Assembly: GCF_904846215.1 (NCBI RefSeq)
Contig: NZ_CAJGZK010000001.1
Coordinates: 62,001 to 126,000 of the forward strand
DNA: 64,000 bases
Direction: 5' to 3'
From: Psychrobacter glacincola
GTDB lineage: Bacteria; Pseudomonadota; Gammaproteobacteria; Pseudomonadales; Moraxellaceae
The translations under genes and the position numbers were made by a program. The notes under the pieces were generated by a model. That model saw only the letters and a program-made list of their open reading frames with translations. It was not told where the DNA came from and ran no database searches. How positions within the stretch are numbered: the stretch's first letter is position 1; each line of letters begins with the position of its first letter. This document shows positions 42,487-53,400 of the stretch, piece by piece.

Positions 42487-44803
42487 TTACAATAAGTTCA
42501 TTAATGAGCAAAAAAATTATTTTGAAAATAACTTACGCAAATCTAATGATGCCTCATGGGAAGATACCTCGTGGCTAAAGAATAATACTGGCTCAAGCTG
42601 GTTACTTTCACGAGGTAAATCAAGCATAAGTTTTGGGTTAATAGATAAATTAAAAGGCCTATCTACTACAGAGGTAGCACTAGACTATCAATATTTTTGT
42701 AAAGCGATGTTGGTATACAGCTATCGTCAAGCTAATGGTAAGGTTTCACCACAAAAACTCGCAGCTGAACTATTAGTTTTAAAACGTTGGTTCTATTCGC
42801 TAAAAGAGCTTACCGAAAACACGCAGCCAATAAATCTGTCAACCGAGATTCTTAATCATGCCTACTTTTTATTAAAGAATAATAGTAGTGCTACAAATAT
42901 CCCAAATCATGTCGGAACTTTCAAAAGATTGCAGGATATTGTAAATAAACATGGATTTACTTCTAAGAAGTTAGAGTTTGAAGTTGATTTGAAATACGCT
43001 AATAAGCAAAATAGAACACAGAAAGCAGGAATGACTAAAGAGCTTCTTGAAGGTCTGAATATTGACGAAAGCCAAATAGATGCAGAAAAGTTAATCTCGA
43101 TTCAAACCTTTATAAATATTGCTTCTCTTAAAAATCTTTGTCAGAGTGCAGGTGAAAAAATACTTTTAAACTCGCTATTTTTATCTATCGTAACAGGGTT
43201 TCGTTCGACTGAAACAATAATGTTGAAGAAAGATTGTCTAATCGAAAGGCCTATGTTAGATCCGCAGACCAATGATCCTATAAGTATTAATGGTAAAATA
43301 CAGTACATGCTTGGTATACGCTACTATGGCGCAAAAGGGGCTGGCGAGAGAACCCACTGGGTCGAACCGTCTTCTATTACACTTGTTAAAAGTATTATAC
43401 AAAATACCTTGGAGCTTACTGAAGAGTATCGAGAGCATCTAATTTATTTGAGGCAGAAAAATTTAAAAGACTTTCTTCCTAAAGGTATTGATGAAATGCC
43501 TGATGATTTAATCGAGTTAGACGATTTAATCGATCATTTATTTATCTCAAAAAAACGAACAAGAGGACGTGGTGGTCGGAGAGATTCCATACTAAAGACA
43601 TTTAGAAGCGCTCAAGTAAAATCTGACGGAGAAGGTAAGCTGAGACTCTATAGTAAGAATACCTTAAACGAATTTATTAAATCAACAGCGAATTACGATG
43701 CTGAAGAACCTATAAATAAAAAGTTCGCGTTTGAGGGTAAAATAGTCAATATCCCCTATGAGGATATCTTGTTTATTGTACAGAGTGGTAGTACTACTCT
43801 ATCTCGCAATCTTATAAATAAGACAAATATTACTCCACTGGATATAAATATCATAAATAGTTTCTTAGGTTCAACTAATAACATATCAGTATTTGAAAAA
43901 TATGGCCTTAAAGATAAGGACAGTCAAGTCTCTAAAATAAGTAGTCACATCCCTCGCCATAATATTAATACGTTCTTAGCTATTGCTGAAATTTCAGACC
44001 ACTTACAAGCAATGCTAATGGGGCGTGTTGATATTGAGCAAAACAAACACTATCAACATTTGAGTATTAAACAAATCAGCCAAAATGCCAGTTTAACTAG
44101 TAACAGTAGTCAGTTTCAGACCTCTAATGAGTTAATGGTAGCTTCACAGCATATGCAGCCTGTAAAGGATCATATAAAAAGCCCAATTGATGATATTTTA
44201 GAATATGGTTTGATGCTCTTCAACAAAGATAAAGACCTAGAAACCAATTTGAAAAACAATCTACATACTTTTGATAGTAGTAGTGAAGTATCGAATTTCA
44301 TCGAACAATCTATGGGAGATTATTACTTTGAAGATATTGCTAAAGCTTTTAATGAATTAGCTCCTACAGAGCCAGACAAAGCAAAAGAACTCATAGATAC
44401 CCATGCCTACTTACATCCCCTACCCTTTGGCTCATGCATGCGTAATATAGCGGCTCACGGCTGCCCCAAGCGACTTGCCTGCCAATCGGGTGCATCTTGT
44501 GTCAACTTTACGGTGACAGGGCGTTTGGGCGAGCTTGAAAATTTAAGGCTTACTAAAGATAGAATGATTGAGCAAACTAAAAGCTTATCTGATAATTCTG
44601 AATTTACGCTAAGGGTAAAAGAGCAAATTCAAAACATTGAGCGTTTTGAACAAAAAATCATGGTTGGCTACAGTAATGAAATTCCAGTAAATATATATAA
44701 CGTAATAGATACTGGAATTTCTCAGCCGAGGACACTTGCTGAACTGTTTTCACTAGAATATGAAAAGATTAAAGCTAATGATGAGGAAGAAGGCAAATGC
44801 TAA
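42473..44803 (+). CDS. Large tyrosine recombinase-like protein, third of the set (GmtZ-like candidate)
   Basis: A 776-residue protein. The catalytic domain is recognisable by Arg in VTGFRSTETIMLKKD, H-x-x-R in SSHIPRHNINTF, and Tyr in NKHYQHLSI; the LGH box is changed to MGR. There is a long N-terminal domain and a Cys-rich segment near the C terminus (CMRNIAAHGCPKRLACQ, then GASC), probably binding zinc. It starts 14 bases inside the previous gene and overlaps the next by 7 bases. Size and place match the large integrase of GMT-type islands and, more loosely, TnpB of Tn554. Confidence 0.8.
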   Translation: MQMTNYNKFINEQKNYFENNLRKSNDASWEDTSWLKNNTGSSWLLSRGKSSISFGLIDKLKGLSTTEVALDYQYFCKAMLVYSYRQANGKVSPQKLAAELLVLKRWFYSLKELTENTQPINLSTEILNHAYFLLKNNSSATNIPNHVGTFKRLQDIVNKHGFTSKKLEFEVDLKYANKQNRTQKAGMTKELLEGLNIDESQIDAEKLISIQTFINIASLKNLCQSAGEKILLNSLFLSIVTGFRSTETIMLKKDCLIERPMLDPQTNDPISINGKIQYMLGIRYYGAKGAGERTHWVEPSSITLVKSIIQNTLELTEEYREHLIYLRQKNLKDFLPKGIDEMPDDLIELDDLIDHLFISKKRTRGRGGRRDSILKTFRSAQVKSDGEGKLRLYSKNTLNEFIKSTANYDAEEPINKKFAFEGKIVNIPYEDILFIVQSGSTTLSRNLINKTNITPLDINIINSFLGSTNNISVFEKYGLKDKDSQVSKISSHIPRHNINTFLAIAEISDHLQAMLMGRVDIEQNKHYQHLSIKQISQNASLTSNSSQFQTSNELMVASQHMQPVKDHIKSPIDDILEYGLMLFNKDKDLETNLKNNLHTFDSSSEVSNFIEQSMGDYYFEDIAKAFNELAPTEPDKAKELIDTHAYLHPLPFGSCMRNIAAHGCPKRLACQSGASCVNFTVTGRLGELENLRLTKDRMIEQTKSLSDNSEFTLRVKEQIQNIERFEQKIMVGYSNEIPVNIYNVIDTGISQPRTLAELFSLEYEKIKANDEEEGKC

Positions 44804-45249
44804 GAGGCAACGAGCTAAACGAAGCTCTTGAAAACGAGCTTAAAGAAATGGTGCAAGAAGGCATTGGGAAATCACCTATTTCAAATACTGCTTTGCACCA
44901 GAGACTTACTGCCAAAGGACATATTAAAGGCGGTCTGAGTACGCTTAGTACGCCACAACGCAAAGCATTAATCCAAAAATATACCACAGAACAGCTTTTA
45001 CCATTGAACTTGAATGAAAAAGAAGAGCAGCTATACGTCAACAAAAAAACACGTCAGGCTCTTCTTGACACTAATAAAGGATTAAAAGAGAGAATAACTG
45101 AACTTGAGGATGAGCTTAATCAGAACACTGTCACTCTTATAGAAATTATTAATCAAGTAAAATTAAAAACTAACCTTGAGCTGGATGATTTACTTGCACC
45201 TTATTTAATATCTGAGCTCAAGAATCAGTCTAATTTAAAGAAGATATAG
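44797..45249 (+). CDS. Small coiled-coil protein ending the recombinase set (GmtX/TnpC-like candidate)
   Basis: A 150-residue protein. The N-terminal part reads IGKSPISNTALHQRL and KGHIKGGLSTLSTPQRKALI, a small domain seen in accessory proteins of recombinase trios. The second half is a coiled coil (LKERITELEDELNQNT). It overlaps the preceding gene by 7 bases, so all four recombinase genes form one translation-coupled operon. It likely helps or directs recombination instead of catalysing it, as TnpC does for Tn554. The family assignment is by context. Confidence 0.75.
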   Translation: MLRGNELNEALENELKEMVQEGIGKSPISNTALHQRLTAKGHIKGGLSTLSTPQRKALIQKYTTEQLLPLNLNEKEEQLYVNKKTRQALLDTNKGLKERITELEDELNQNTVTLIEIINQVKLKTNLELDDLLAPYLISELKNQSNLKKI

Positions 45250-45397
45250 TGAGTTATCACATTCAAACAAAGAGTATAAATGTTTAAAGCATTAATCATA
45301 TGCCCTCAGAATCTGAACTGAACCGCCGCGACTATATCCCGTAGACATTATAATTCACCACTGCTGAAAATTGTTATTTGTAATAGTAGTTAATGAG

Positions 45398-45617
45398 ATG
45401 ACTATAGATGAACGCATGCTTGCCTTTGAAAGGCGTATCCGTAAAATTTGCAAAAGCAAAGGAATACCTTAAGAAAGACTTTCAGAGATGGCAAGTATTG
45501 ATCGAAGCTACATGGGAATATAAAGCGTGGCGAAAAAATATTAAGTTGAAGAATGCGTATGAGACATGTGATGCGCTGGATATTGAGATACAATATTTAG
45601 TCCGAGGTTCGAACTAA
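45398..45617 (+). pseudogene. Decayed XRE-family HTH regulator
   Basis: A reading that switches frames gives a typical XRE regulator. MTIDERMLAFERRIRKICKSKGIP comes first, then a TAA where CAA (Gln) is expected at 45470-45472. ERLSEMASIDRSYMG continues in the same frame. A missing A then shifts to NIKRGEK, and a second missing A in a run shifts to NIKLKNAYETCDALDIEIQYLV. One nonsense change and two single-base losses are needed, so the gene is dead. A 69-codon open frame over the same bases (45408-45617) is an artefact. It lies between the recombinase set and brxL, where it may once have regulated one of them. Confidence 0.7.
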
Positions 45618-45658
45618 ATATCATGAAATCATATGCTCTCGGAAATAGATTTTCTCGT

Positions 45659-45674
45659 AGTCTATTAATAGACT
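45659..45674. repeat. Perfect 16-bp palindrome
   Basis: AGTCTATTAATAGACT is a perfect palindrome in the gap between the XRE relic and brxL. XRE regulators bind such symmetric sites, so it could be the relic's former operator; this is inference. The rest of 45618-45812 shows no gene. Confidence 0.5.
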
Positions 45675-45812
45675 AAACCCGTTATGATTGAGAGTGTTAC
45701 CTATCCTAGCAAGGCATCCACAGTTCGAGAAGAGTCCAATAATATATTACTTATATCTAAAGGGCAGTTACACAGAATTCGGGATGGGCTCGCTAACTTC
45801 TCTTCATTTAAT

Positions 45813-47882
45813 TTACTTTTTAAATATATCTACTCTAGTCTCTACACATTTTCGTAATAGTAAATTATTGCTACCGATACCAAATAGGCTGTCAGGTTTT
45901 TGATAAAAATCTAACCCTCTATCAATCTTAACAACCCATCCATTATCTATAATAATTTCATTCTCATGTAACATTTTCTCATTGATCTGTAGCTCAAGCT
46001 CAATATCCATCTCAATTAAACTCTGCTGAAGCTCATTCAATCTATCTGACATTTCTTTAACATCAGTACTTTCACCATAAGTAGTAATCAATTTTATTTT
46101 CTTAATGCTTGGTATGCTGATTACAGCTTCACAGAAACGTACAAAGTTTTGTATTTGATGATTCTCGCGAATATAAGGATCTTTGACTTCAATTGATTTC
46201 GCACCTTGTAAATAAGGGCTAAAAATTGTCTCGTAGCTATAACCTATGGCTCCGTAGTGAATTGTAAAATACTGCTCAGTCAATTCTTTGACAAGAGTTT
46301 CTCTAATATAAGGTTCATCAGCTAATTCAGAGCTAACGTGCTCAGCTTTATGAGTAGGTAAAGTGGATGAAGAGCTATTAATTTCATTATCTGCATGGAT
46401 GTTCTTTCGTTGAGGATTCTGAGTAGCATGCGCATCTTTTGATTCAGGACAATAGACTATGACCTCTTTACCCGTCGAATCAAAATAAGATAAATTTATC
46501 TTCGCAAACTCATCATCTGATTTCCGCTTATTCATTTGCTCTTTTACGCGACGACGTGCTTCTATAGCATAGCTTACATACTCTTCAAACTCTTCATCGG
46601 TTGGCGGAGCACTAGGGTGTAAGATTTTTAGAAACGCAGCAACAGTCTTTTTAATACCTTTCTCATCGCGGCCTTCGACCGCACTACCCAGCTTGATACG
46701 TCTACTCACCTCTTCATAGCGGTTGGTTTGCTTCAGCTGATAGTGAAAGGCTTCAGCTAAGTAATCAGTAATAAAACCGTAGCTACTGGTTAAGAACTCA
46801 CTACTATTCTTAGGCATTTCCCAGCCCGGTAAATAAAATGCAAATCTGTCCATTACCGCTAAATCAAATTCTTTAGGCAAAGGCTGAAATAAGTCATAAA
46901 CTTCCGAGTTTACAATTTGCTCGATAGACAAATCCAGATTACCAACGAATGCCATAGAGGCATCAGCAATTACTTCAACTCCTCGTGAGAACCTTCCATT
47001 CGCCATGAAGTCTTTCATGATCTGAATAGTGTCTTGGTCTTTAACTTTGATACCACCGACTTCATCAAACGCCACCGTATCCCAAAAACCAACCAGACCA
47101 ATTTTTTTGCGCTGGTTATTGTAAAATAGTGTTGCCTTGGTAGCTTGACCGCCACTAATCAATGTTGAGTAAGGAGAAAACTCACTAAAGAAGTAAGATT
47201 TACCAGTGCCACGTGGGCCAAGTTCAATGAAATTAAAGTTAGGTTCAACCAAAGGAAGCAAACGTGCAATGAAATGCATTTTTACGCGCTGGCTCAGCTT
47301 ATCTGGCTCTAACCCAACAGTTCGTAAAATGAAACTCATCCATTCATCGCGACTACACTCCTGCCGGCCTTCACAGTAATGCTCAAAATTAAACCGACTA
47401 AGCTGTATAGGCCGAAGATCCTCAATATAAAAAGTATAATCGTCTTCTTCTATTTCGTTATAGGCAATAGTAACTTCAGCCCATAGCCCACCCTGTAATA
47501 ATCGATCATGATCACGATAGAACTTATCGCTAATAGCTACTTTCCTGGAATCAAAGTTCTCTAAGGCTGCCCAGTGTCTACGATCTTTTTCACTGTAATT
47601 TACATGTACTTTGTCAATAAATCGGTATTTACCTTTGGTCGCTACTTTAGACTGTGCCATATTCGATTCATTAGGACGCACATAGTTATCATTCAGTGTC
47701 TCTAAAACCGCTTCCATACCTGCTTGGATTTCAGCTTCATCATCACTAGCACAGTAACGTGCCAGCAAAAACTCAAGAACAAAAGTAGGAACGTTAGTCC
47801 CCTTTTTTATTCTATGTACTAAATCTTTTCTGACCACTTTTCCATCAAACAATCTGTTCAACTGTATATCTAAAGCGTCCAT
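45813..47882 (-). CDS. brxL: BREX effector BrxL, with MIT_C-like C-terminal domain
   Basis: A 689-residue AAA+ protein of the BREX phage-defence system, needed for restriction. The N-terminal BrxL domain is followed by the AAA+ core: Walker A GPRGTGKSYFFSEF (about residue 225) and Walker B DTVAFDEVGG. The canonical type I protein is described as Lon-protease-like. Here no Lon catalytic text is visible. After a Ser/His-rich linker near residue 500, the last 150 residues end in IDNGWVVKIDRGLDFYQKP and CVETRVDIF, which matches the MITD1 C-terminal phospholipase D-like (MIT_C) domain. It is the last gene of the operon, 3 bases after pglZ. Confidence 0.9.
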   Translation of the reverse strand: MDALDIQLNRLFDGKVVRKDLVHRIKKGTNVPTFVLEFLLARYCASDDEAEIQAGMEAVLETLNDNYVRPNESNMAQSKVATKGKYRFIDKVHVNYSEKDRRHWAALENFDSRKVAISDKFYRDHDRLLQGGLWAEVTIAYNEIEEDDYTFYIEDLRPIQLSRFNFEHYCEGRQECSRDEWMSFILRTVGLEPDKLSQRVKMHFIARLLPLVEPNFNFIELGPRGTGKSYFFSEFSPYSTLISGGQATKATLFYNNQRKKIGLVGFWDTVAFDEVGGIKVKDQDTIQIMKDFMANGRFSRGVEVIADASMAFVGNLDLSIEQIVNSEVYDLFQPLPKEFDLAVMDRFAFYLPGWEMPKNSSEFLTSSYGFITDYLAEAFHYQLKQTNRYEEVSRRIKLGSAVEGRDEKGIKKTVAAFLKILHPSAPPTDEEFEEYVSYAIEARRRVKEQMNKRKSDDEFAKINLSYFDSTGKEVIVYCPESKDAHATQNPQRKNIHADNEINSSSSTLPTHKAEHVSSELADEPYIRETLVKELTEQYFTIHYGAIGYSYETIFSPYLQGAKSIEVKDPYIRENHQIQNFVRFCEAVISIPSIKKIKLITTYGESTDVKEMSDRLNELQQSLIEMDIELELQINEKMLHENEIIIDNGWVVKIDRGLDFYQKPDSLFGIGSNNLLLRKCVETRVDIFKK

Positions 47883-47885
47883 ACA

Positions 47886-50408
47886 TTACACCGTATAATC
47901 TGTTTCTAAATTGATTTGGCAGAAAATTGCCATCGTAGATGGATTCAGTGCTTTCACTGTGAACTTACCTTCAAAATCAAGCTGCATTTTTATTGTAATT
48001 TGATTTTTATCGCCAGGTTTTAGGTGAATGGTTCCAGTTGCAGGATTGACCGCACCGCCATGCTTGGCTTCACCTACGACTTCGCCAGCCTTATTGTGAG
48101 CTTCTATGAGTATTTCAAAATCGCTATCCATAGAGAACATATCCTGGCTTTCAAGTGATATCTCAATTACAGGCAAGCGTGTAGTAATGCGCTTAGCACC
48201 ATTTTTGTAGTTCAATACAACACTTGCCTGCGCAACCGGTGTTTGCTCTATAGCTGATAACTGAAGAGTAATCACAGGCACAACACACTCTTGTAGCGAT
48301 GCTCCTCCATGATAATAGAGCATACCTGACTTATAAGAAGCTAAAGACAATGGACCCGCTACTGTAGAAAAATCACCCTTGATACCTGCTTTTTCACAAG
48401 AAAGTTTATAATGATTATTATCAACATCTCCCTCTCCTAATAGGCAGCGCTCATGCACGTTATTCCAATTGCCTTGCAGTTTGCTACAAGTATCTCCCGC
48501 TGCCGCATGCGTATTCATAAAGAAACCGTGATCAGTGGCTATCACAACTTCATTAAACCCAGCATCTTTTAGTTTATGAACAGCCACACGAATACGCTTT
48601 AATGCGTTAATAATTTCGGTAGGTGCAGTGTCGGGATGGTTTTCAAAATGACTATCTATCTCTACTGAGCGTAATATAAGTAGCTCAATATCATCCTCAA
48701 TCTCAAAGCGACCACGTACAAACTCTTCAAGCCTTCCCTCTTGGAAGCGATGTCCATAACGCTTCTTAACTAGATTCATACGCTGTACAACTGTTTTAAC
48801 TTCCTGCTCCTGAATATAGGGTACAAAACCATTCTCAGTTTTAACCAAACGGAAATCAGTACTAGCTCCTGGGAGTAAACTTGCCATACCGACTAAGGTG
48901 ATACTAGGTAGTTGAGCCAGAGCAGTTATAAGCTCTACCTTCCCATCTTCAGCAAGCTGTTGCGCTAAAGCCACACCTAGCTCATAACGCAAAGCGTCAA
49001 CCATAAAGTAAGCAACTTTATTGCCGCTTTGCATCAGCTTAGGAGCAACCATCTGATCGAAAACTTCCGTATTAGCACGTTTACTCGCCAGCGGCCACCC
49101 GCTCTGCTCCAGATGACTGGTAAATATAATCTGTACTTTTTCCATCAGCCTGCCGTATTGCTTACGGACTTGCTGTTGTAATGGCTTCATTAAGCCTTGA
49201 GTATCTTGCCAATCATAATCGCTAACCGCCTGCTCAAACTCACGATGTGAGCGATCTACCTCATGTAGCTGGCTCACATAAAAGTCTATTAGCATTTCCA
49301 TGCTATTCTTATGTTCAATTATTAGTCGCTCGTTGTCCTGGCAGGCTTCCACTAGAGCTAAAGCGGAACGTAGCAAATCCCACTGTATTTGGCTTTCGCC
49401 TTTACCTGTCCATACAGACTGTGCATGACGTGATAAAATCAACCGTACTTTATCAGTGTCATTATGATTTAAAGAATCTATTGCCTGTAATAGAAAAGTC
49501 CGCTCTTCGAACGGGAAGGTATCTCTTTCACCTAAGTCAACCATATGGCTACAGCTGTCTTTAAGATTTAAATCATTTTCAATAGCTTCAGCTTGCTCTA
49601 TATATATATCCTGTGTGCGCCTATCACTACGTAAACGTTCACAAATATCTTCAACTAACGGTTGAGCACTATCGCCTGCTCGCGGCACATCTAGCAAATC
49701 CGAAGGTAGCGACTCCGGTAAGTCAAAGGCAAACTCGCTAAACAACATAAATCGCCATAACTCATCAGCGATAGCAGACCAACTCTCAGCCCGACTCTTT
49801 AAAGACAGACCGATACTATCCTTAAATAGCTCTTTAGCCTCACCTACCCAAGCATTGGTTTCTTTTAATGCAGCTTGCTGTATGGCACTAGGTGCTAGTA
49901 AGGCAAAAATAATGCCTTTGGTAGATTCTACCCCGAGTTGTGCCTGCAAATTAGGCCAGCTCTGCCCATCACCAATGTTATTTATAATGGCAAAGCTTGG
50001 ATTTGAATCAAGAGCAAAAGCTTTACGTATATCAGTAGTATGGTCAGGCTTAGCTTGCAAGCATAAATCCATATAACTATCACTATCCCCATCGGGAAAT
50101 ACAGCACCGCACTCAGCATAAAGCGAAAAGGGATCTATTTGCTTTTCTTCATCCTCTATCGGTTTTGAAGATGGCACATAGACAAGCAGTTGTTCTATCT
50201 CTTTACGACCTAACAGACCTAAAGCCATAATTGCATCTGCACGACTTTTTATACTCGTTTCAGTAGCATCTACAACCACGCGTTTTTCATTAGCCATACT
50301 AGAGCAGATATCGCGATAGCGCTGATCTGGATCATATACTACTAACACTTCACTATGGTTCAGGCGTGGTATGAATATTTGTTCTTGTATGAATTGCTGA
50401 ATAGTCAT
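47886..50408 (-). CDS. pglZ: BREX alkaline-phosphatase-like protein PglZ
   Basis: BREX core protein, 840 residues from the ATG at 50408, of the alkaline phosphatase superfamily. Metal-binding text is VAYFMVDALRYELG (Asp of the first site, about residue 475) and VVIATDHGFFMNT (Asp and His of the second, near residue 630). Needed for BREX methylation and defence, though its substrate is not settled. Alternative starts are an ATG at 50417 and a GTG at 50435 overlapping the pglX stop; I choose 50408 because GGAG has a better distance to it. Operon neighbours are pglX and brxL. Confidence 0.93.
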   Translation of the reverse strand: MTIQQFIQEQIFIPRLNHSEVLVVYDPDQRYRDICSSMANEKRVVVDATETSIKSRADAIMALGLLGRKEIEQLLVYVPSSKPIEDEEKQIDPFSLYAECGAVFPDGDSDSYMDLCLQAKPDHTTDIRKAFALDSNPSFAIINNIGDGQSWPNLQAQLGVESTKGIIFALLAPSAIQQAALKETNAWVGEAKELFKDSIGLSLKSRAESWSAIADELWRFMLFSEFAFDLPESLPSDLLDVPRAGDSAQPLVEDICERLRSDRRTQDIYIEQAEAIENDLNLKDSCSHMVDLGERDTFPFEERTFLLQAIDSLNHNDTDKVRLILSRHAQSVWTGKGESQIQWDLLRSALALVEACQDNERLIIEHKNSMEMLIDFYVSQLHEVDRSHREFEQAVSDYDWQDTQGLMKPLQQQVRKQYGRLMEKVQIIFTSHLEQSGWPLASKRANTEVFDQMVAPKLMQSGNKVAYFMVDALRYELGVALAQQLAEDGKVELITALAQLPSITLVGMASLLPGASTDFRLVKTENGFVPYIQEQEVKTVVQRMNLVKKRYGHRFQEGRLEEFVRGRFEIEDDIELLILRSVEIDSHFENHPDTAPTEIINALKRIRVAVHKLKDAGFNEVVIATDHGFFMNTHAAAGDTCSKLQGNWNNVHERCLLGEGDVDNNHYKLSCEKAGIKGDFSTVAGPLSLASYKSGMLYYHGGASLQECVVPVITLQLSAIEQTPVAQASVVLNYKNGAKRITTRLPVIEISLESQDMFSMDSDFEILIEAHNKAGEVVGEAKHGGAVNPATGTIHLKPGDKNQITIKMQLDFEGKFTVKALNPSTMAIFCQINLETDYTV

Positions 50409-50434
50409 ACGTTGCATTTCTCCATTGTAGTTCA

Positions 50435-53400
50435 CTACTTACTACCTATAACAGTTTGCTTTATCAAAGCTGTTAGTTCAGTATCGGTAAGATTTTTTGG
50501 CTGCCATTCAGTCTTTGTATCACCAGTAGGCTTCTTACCACGCATTATAGGTATTTCAACTTCATGCCAAAAGATATCCTCAACGTCATGTGCGATCGCT
50601 AGGCTGCGGTCTTGATGACATTTACGCAATACACGTTCGGGCCAAATGCTCCCCGCTAAATGCGCCCAGTCGTATTCACCATCTTCAAGTTTTTCCCAGG
50701 TTCCTTTTAACTTTTTCTGCCAAGCTTTATGTTGGAATAACTTCCATAGCGGTGCGGCAGTAATTTGCACACCATCATTTAAGTTTGGCTTCCAGAACTT
50801 AGCCAAGCGCAGTAACTCATCACGGAAGTCTTTGAGTTCAGCTTCTAAGTCAGTTAACTGAGCCAGTTCTTTTTCTTCCTCAGTACTACGAGCAGATTTA
50901 TTTCGCAAGGTATTTAAATCTGCTGTGACGATAGCTAGTTTGGGCTCGACAAAATCGTTGATACAGGTATAAAGAGTTTGCTCATTTAGACGATGGTAAT
51001 AAATCCAAAGTGTGTAAGAGCCTGATATTGTTTGAAGTGGCCAATAAATAGGCGTATAGCGCCTATTTTGCGAATACTGATCGTAGTGAGTAGAAAAAAA
51101 CTTTGAAGACTTGCCCAAATAAGCTTTCCAATCCGAAGCACCCAATAAAGCCAAGCATTTCTCCGATAGGTCAGGATTCGCTATTACATCAAGTGCTTGA
51201 ATTAATGAATCAAGATCAGCAATACCAGTCCGCCCAAGTTTATTCTGCGGGTTTTCAAAATTGAATGCAGGTGGTTGCTTTGGTAGTTCTGCGTAAATAT
51301 CATTAGTTCTTACTGACTGCACTTGCTCTTGCCAACGACCAAAAGCGCGGCCAACCAACCAGGACAAATGGTTTGTAGCGGCTTGTACCCCAAGCTCAGC
51401 TTCTTCTGTTTCCTCATGGACTTTTCTTAAAGAGACTGCTTGCTGAAGATCTAATTGTAGTTCTTCATACTCTTCTGCTGTTAGCCCATAGCAATGCGCT
51501 AAAGACAACTCGTTTTCATGACCCAGCAAAGTGCTAAAATTAGTTTTTGGCTGATATTTTATAGTTAAGTCAGGGCTACCAATGAAATCTAATGTTGTTT
51601 CATCGGTGGCATAATAGTCTTTCGCTGAATTTATAGCACTAGTAATTGTATTGTTTAAATTATTGTTAAGCTCACTACTGAGTTGTATAAAAGGAAGCTG
51701 TTGAATCATACCTACTTGAAATTTAGGCCTTCCAAAATTTTCTCCACGGAAGCGGGCAACTGCACTACCAACATTCGATGCGCAGATTGCAAGTGCATCA
51801 ATCTCTCTTCCCTCGTATGGAAACGCTTGAGACCTTCCAGCTGAAGGTATACAACCTTTAGGTACTAAATATGGCACAATACGTGAAGACCGGTTCATAT
51901 AGCTAAACCCAGGTTTAAAATATGCATCGATATTCTGGGGCCTAGATCTTAGCTTGCCTTTGGAATCATAAAAATTCTTAACTTCATAACCTGAACTAGA
52001 CCAATTTACAATAAGATTAATTGGTGAATGCCATGGTATTGCTTTTTCTGTTTTGGAATAAAAAACCCAAGAATCTGCTACTAACTCAGGACTTACTTCC
52101 CAATAATTTCGTAAGAAACGAAAGTCATCACCTGTTTGTAAGCCTACTTTTATTGTGGCACCAGCCTCCTCCAAAGTAGATAGATTGATTTTATCTATTA
52201 CTTTATGGTCAACCCAGTAACAATATGGAGAATCTGTTAGCTTACGAAAGTTTTGAGCATTACTAATAAAAACCTTTTTATTGCTTTTATTGATATTACA
52301 GCACTCTTTTAATAACTCCTGTTTATTCGAATCAGTTACTAAACGATAAAATAATGAAGTGGACTGAGTAGGAGCGATAACATAGGCTGATGTTTCAACC
52401 ATTGCGTCAAGCACTCCATCCCCCAAGTCTGCACACAGTGCAATTTCATTAGTATGGCCAAGCACTTTTTCTCTTAGCCCACTCATTGTTGGCAAATATA
52501 AGCATGTTCGACTAGTAATTGCTCCAACTCGACTTTGTGGGCTTCCAATACAAATCCCACGCTCAACAAAACTAGCTAAAATATTACTTTTAGTATGTGG
52601 ATAGTTATGTTCAATATACTTCTTAGAGTTTGATGAGGCTTCGCCAAATGGTGGATTCATTAACACCACATCAAACCGCTTACGGCAGAGATCAATGAAT
52701 GCAAACCCCTTAGCAGCATCTTCAGCAAACAGTCTTTTTTGATCGGTATCAAATTCTGCTCGATCAGCATAATCATTTAATGCCTTTAAGATTAGCTGTT
52801 CAGCATCATCCCAAAATGTCTCATTATCTATACCATATAGGTCAAACCCTAACTCTTGCTGCGGTGTAGCAGCCTCTAGCTCATCCTGAAACAAATCACT
52901 GATGCTATCACTGCCTTTTTTAGTTTCCCATTGAGCACGTGCATTATCTATAGCAGTTTGAATTTCTTCTTCAATTTTTAATAGCGTACCAGCCTCGCCT
53001 GCTAGCTCCATCTTATCGAAGATAACTTCTACCAACTGACCTAATGCAGGCGGATGAAGCTTTCCGGTGAACTCTTTTAATAAGTCTTTATCACCAGGCA
53101 TCGGTTCAGCACATACGATATTTGACTTCACAATCACTGGGCGCTGCTGCGGCTTCACACCTTGCTGCTGCCAGGCACGCTGAGCACGTTGCCATAGGCT
53201 TAGACCTGCTATCTGCACTGCTCGAGGGTCAATATCAACACCATGAATGTTATTTTCAATAATGAGCTTAGGGATTTGCGCTTTAAACTCATCTATATTG
53301 GCAAAGCTAGTTTGTAGAGCGTGTTGATTGGCCTCACGCTGAAAGGCATCTGGTCCCAGCTCTTGCTCTAATTGCCAAGCTTCCAAATAAATCTGTTCAT

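Noticed and set aside
39636-45249. A RIT (recombinase-in-trio) element
   Set aside because: The protein sizes (especially 776 residues), the Cys-rich tails and the small coiled-coil gene fit GMT or Tn554-like sets better; I saw no flanking inverted repeats typical of RIT.
45408-45617. A 69-codon open frame next to brxL
   Set aside because: It lies over the XRE relic in a different frame for most of its length; only its last part matches the HTH C terminus, by frame coincidence.
45688-45903. A 71-codon plus-strand frame at the brxL end
   Set aside because: Mostly antisense to brxL with no ribosome site.
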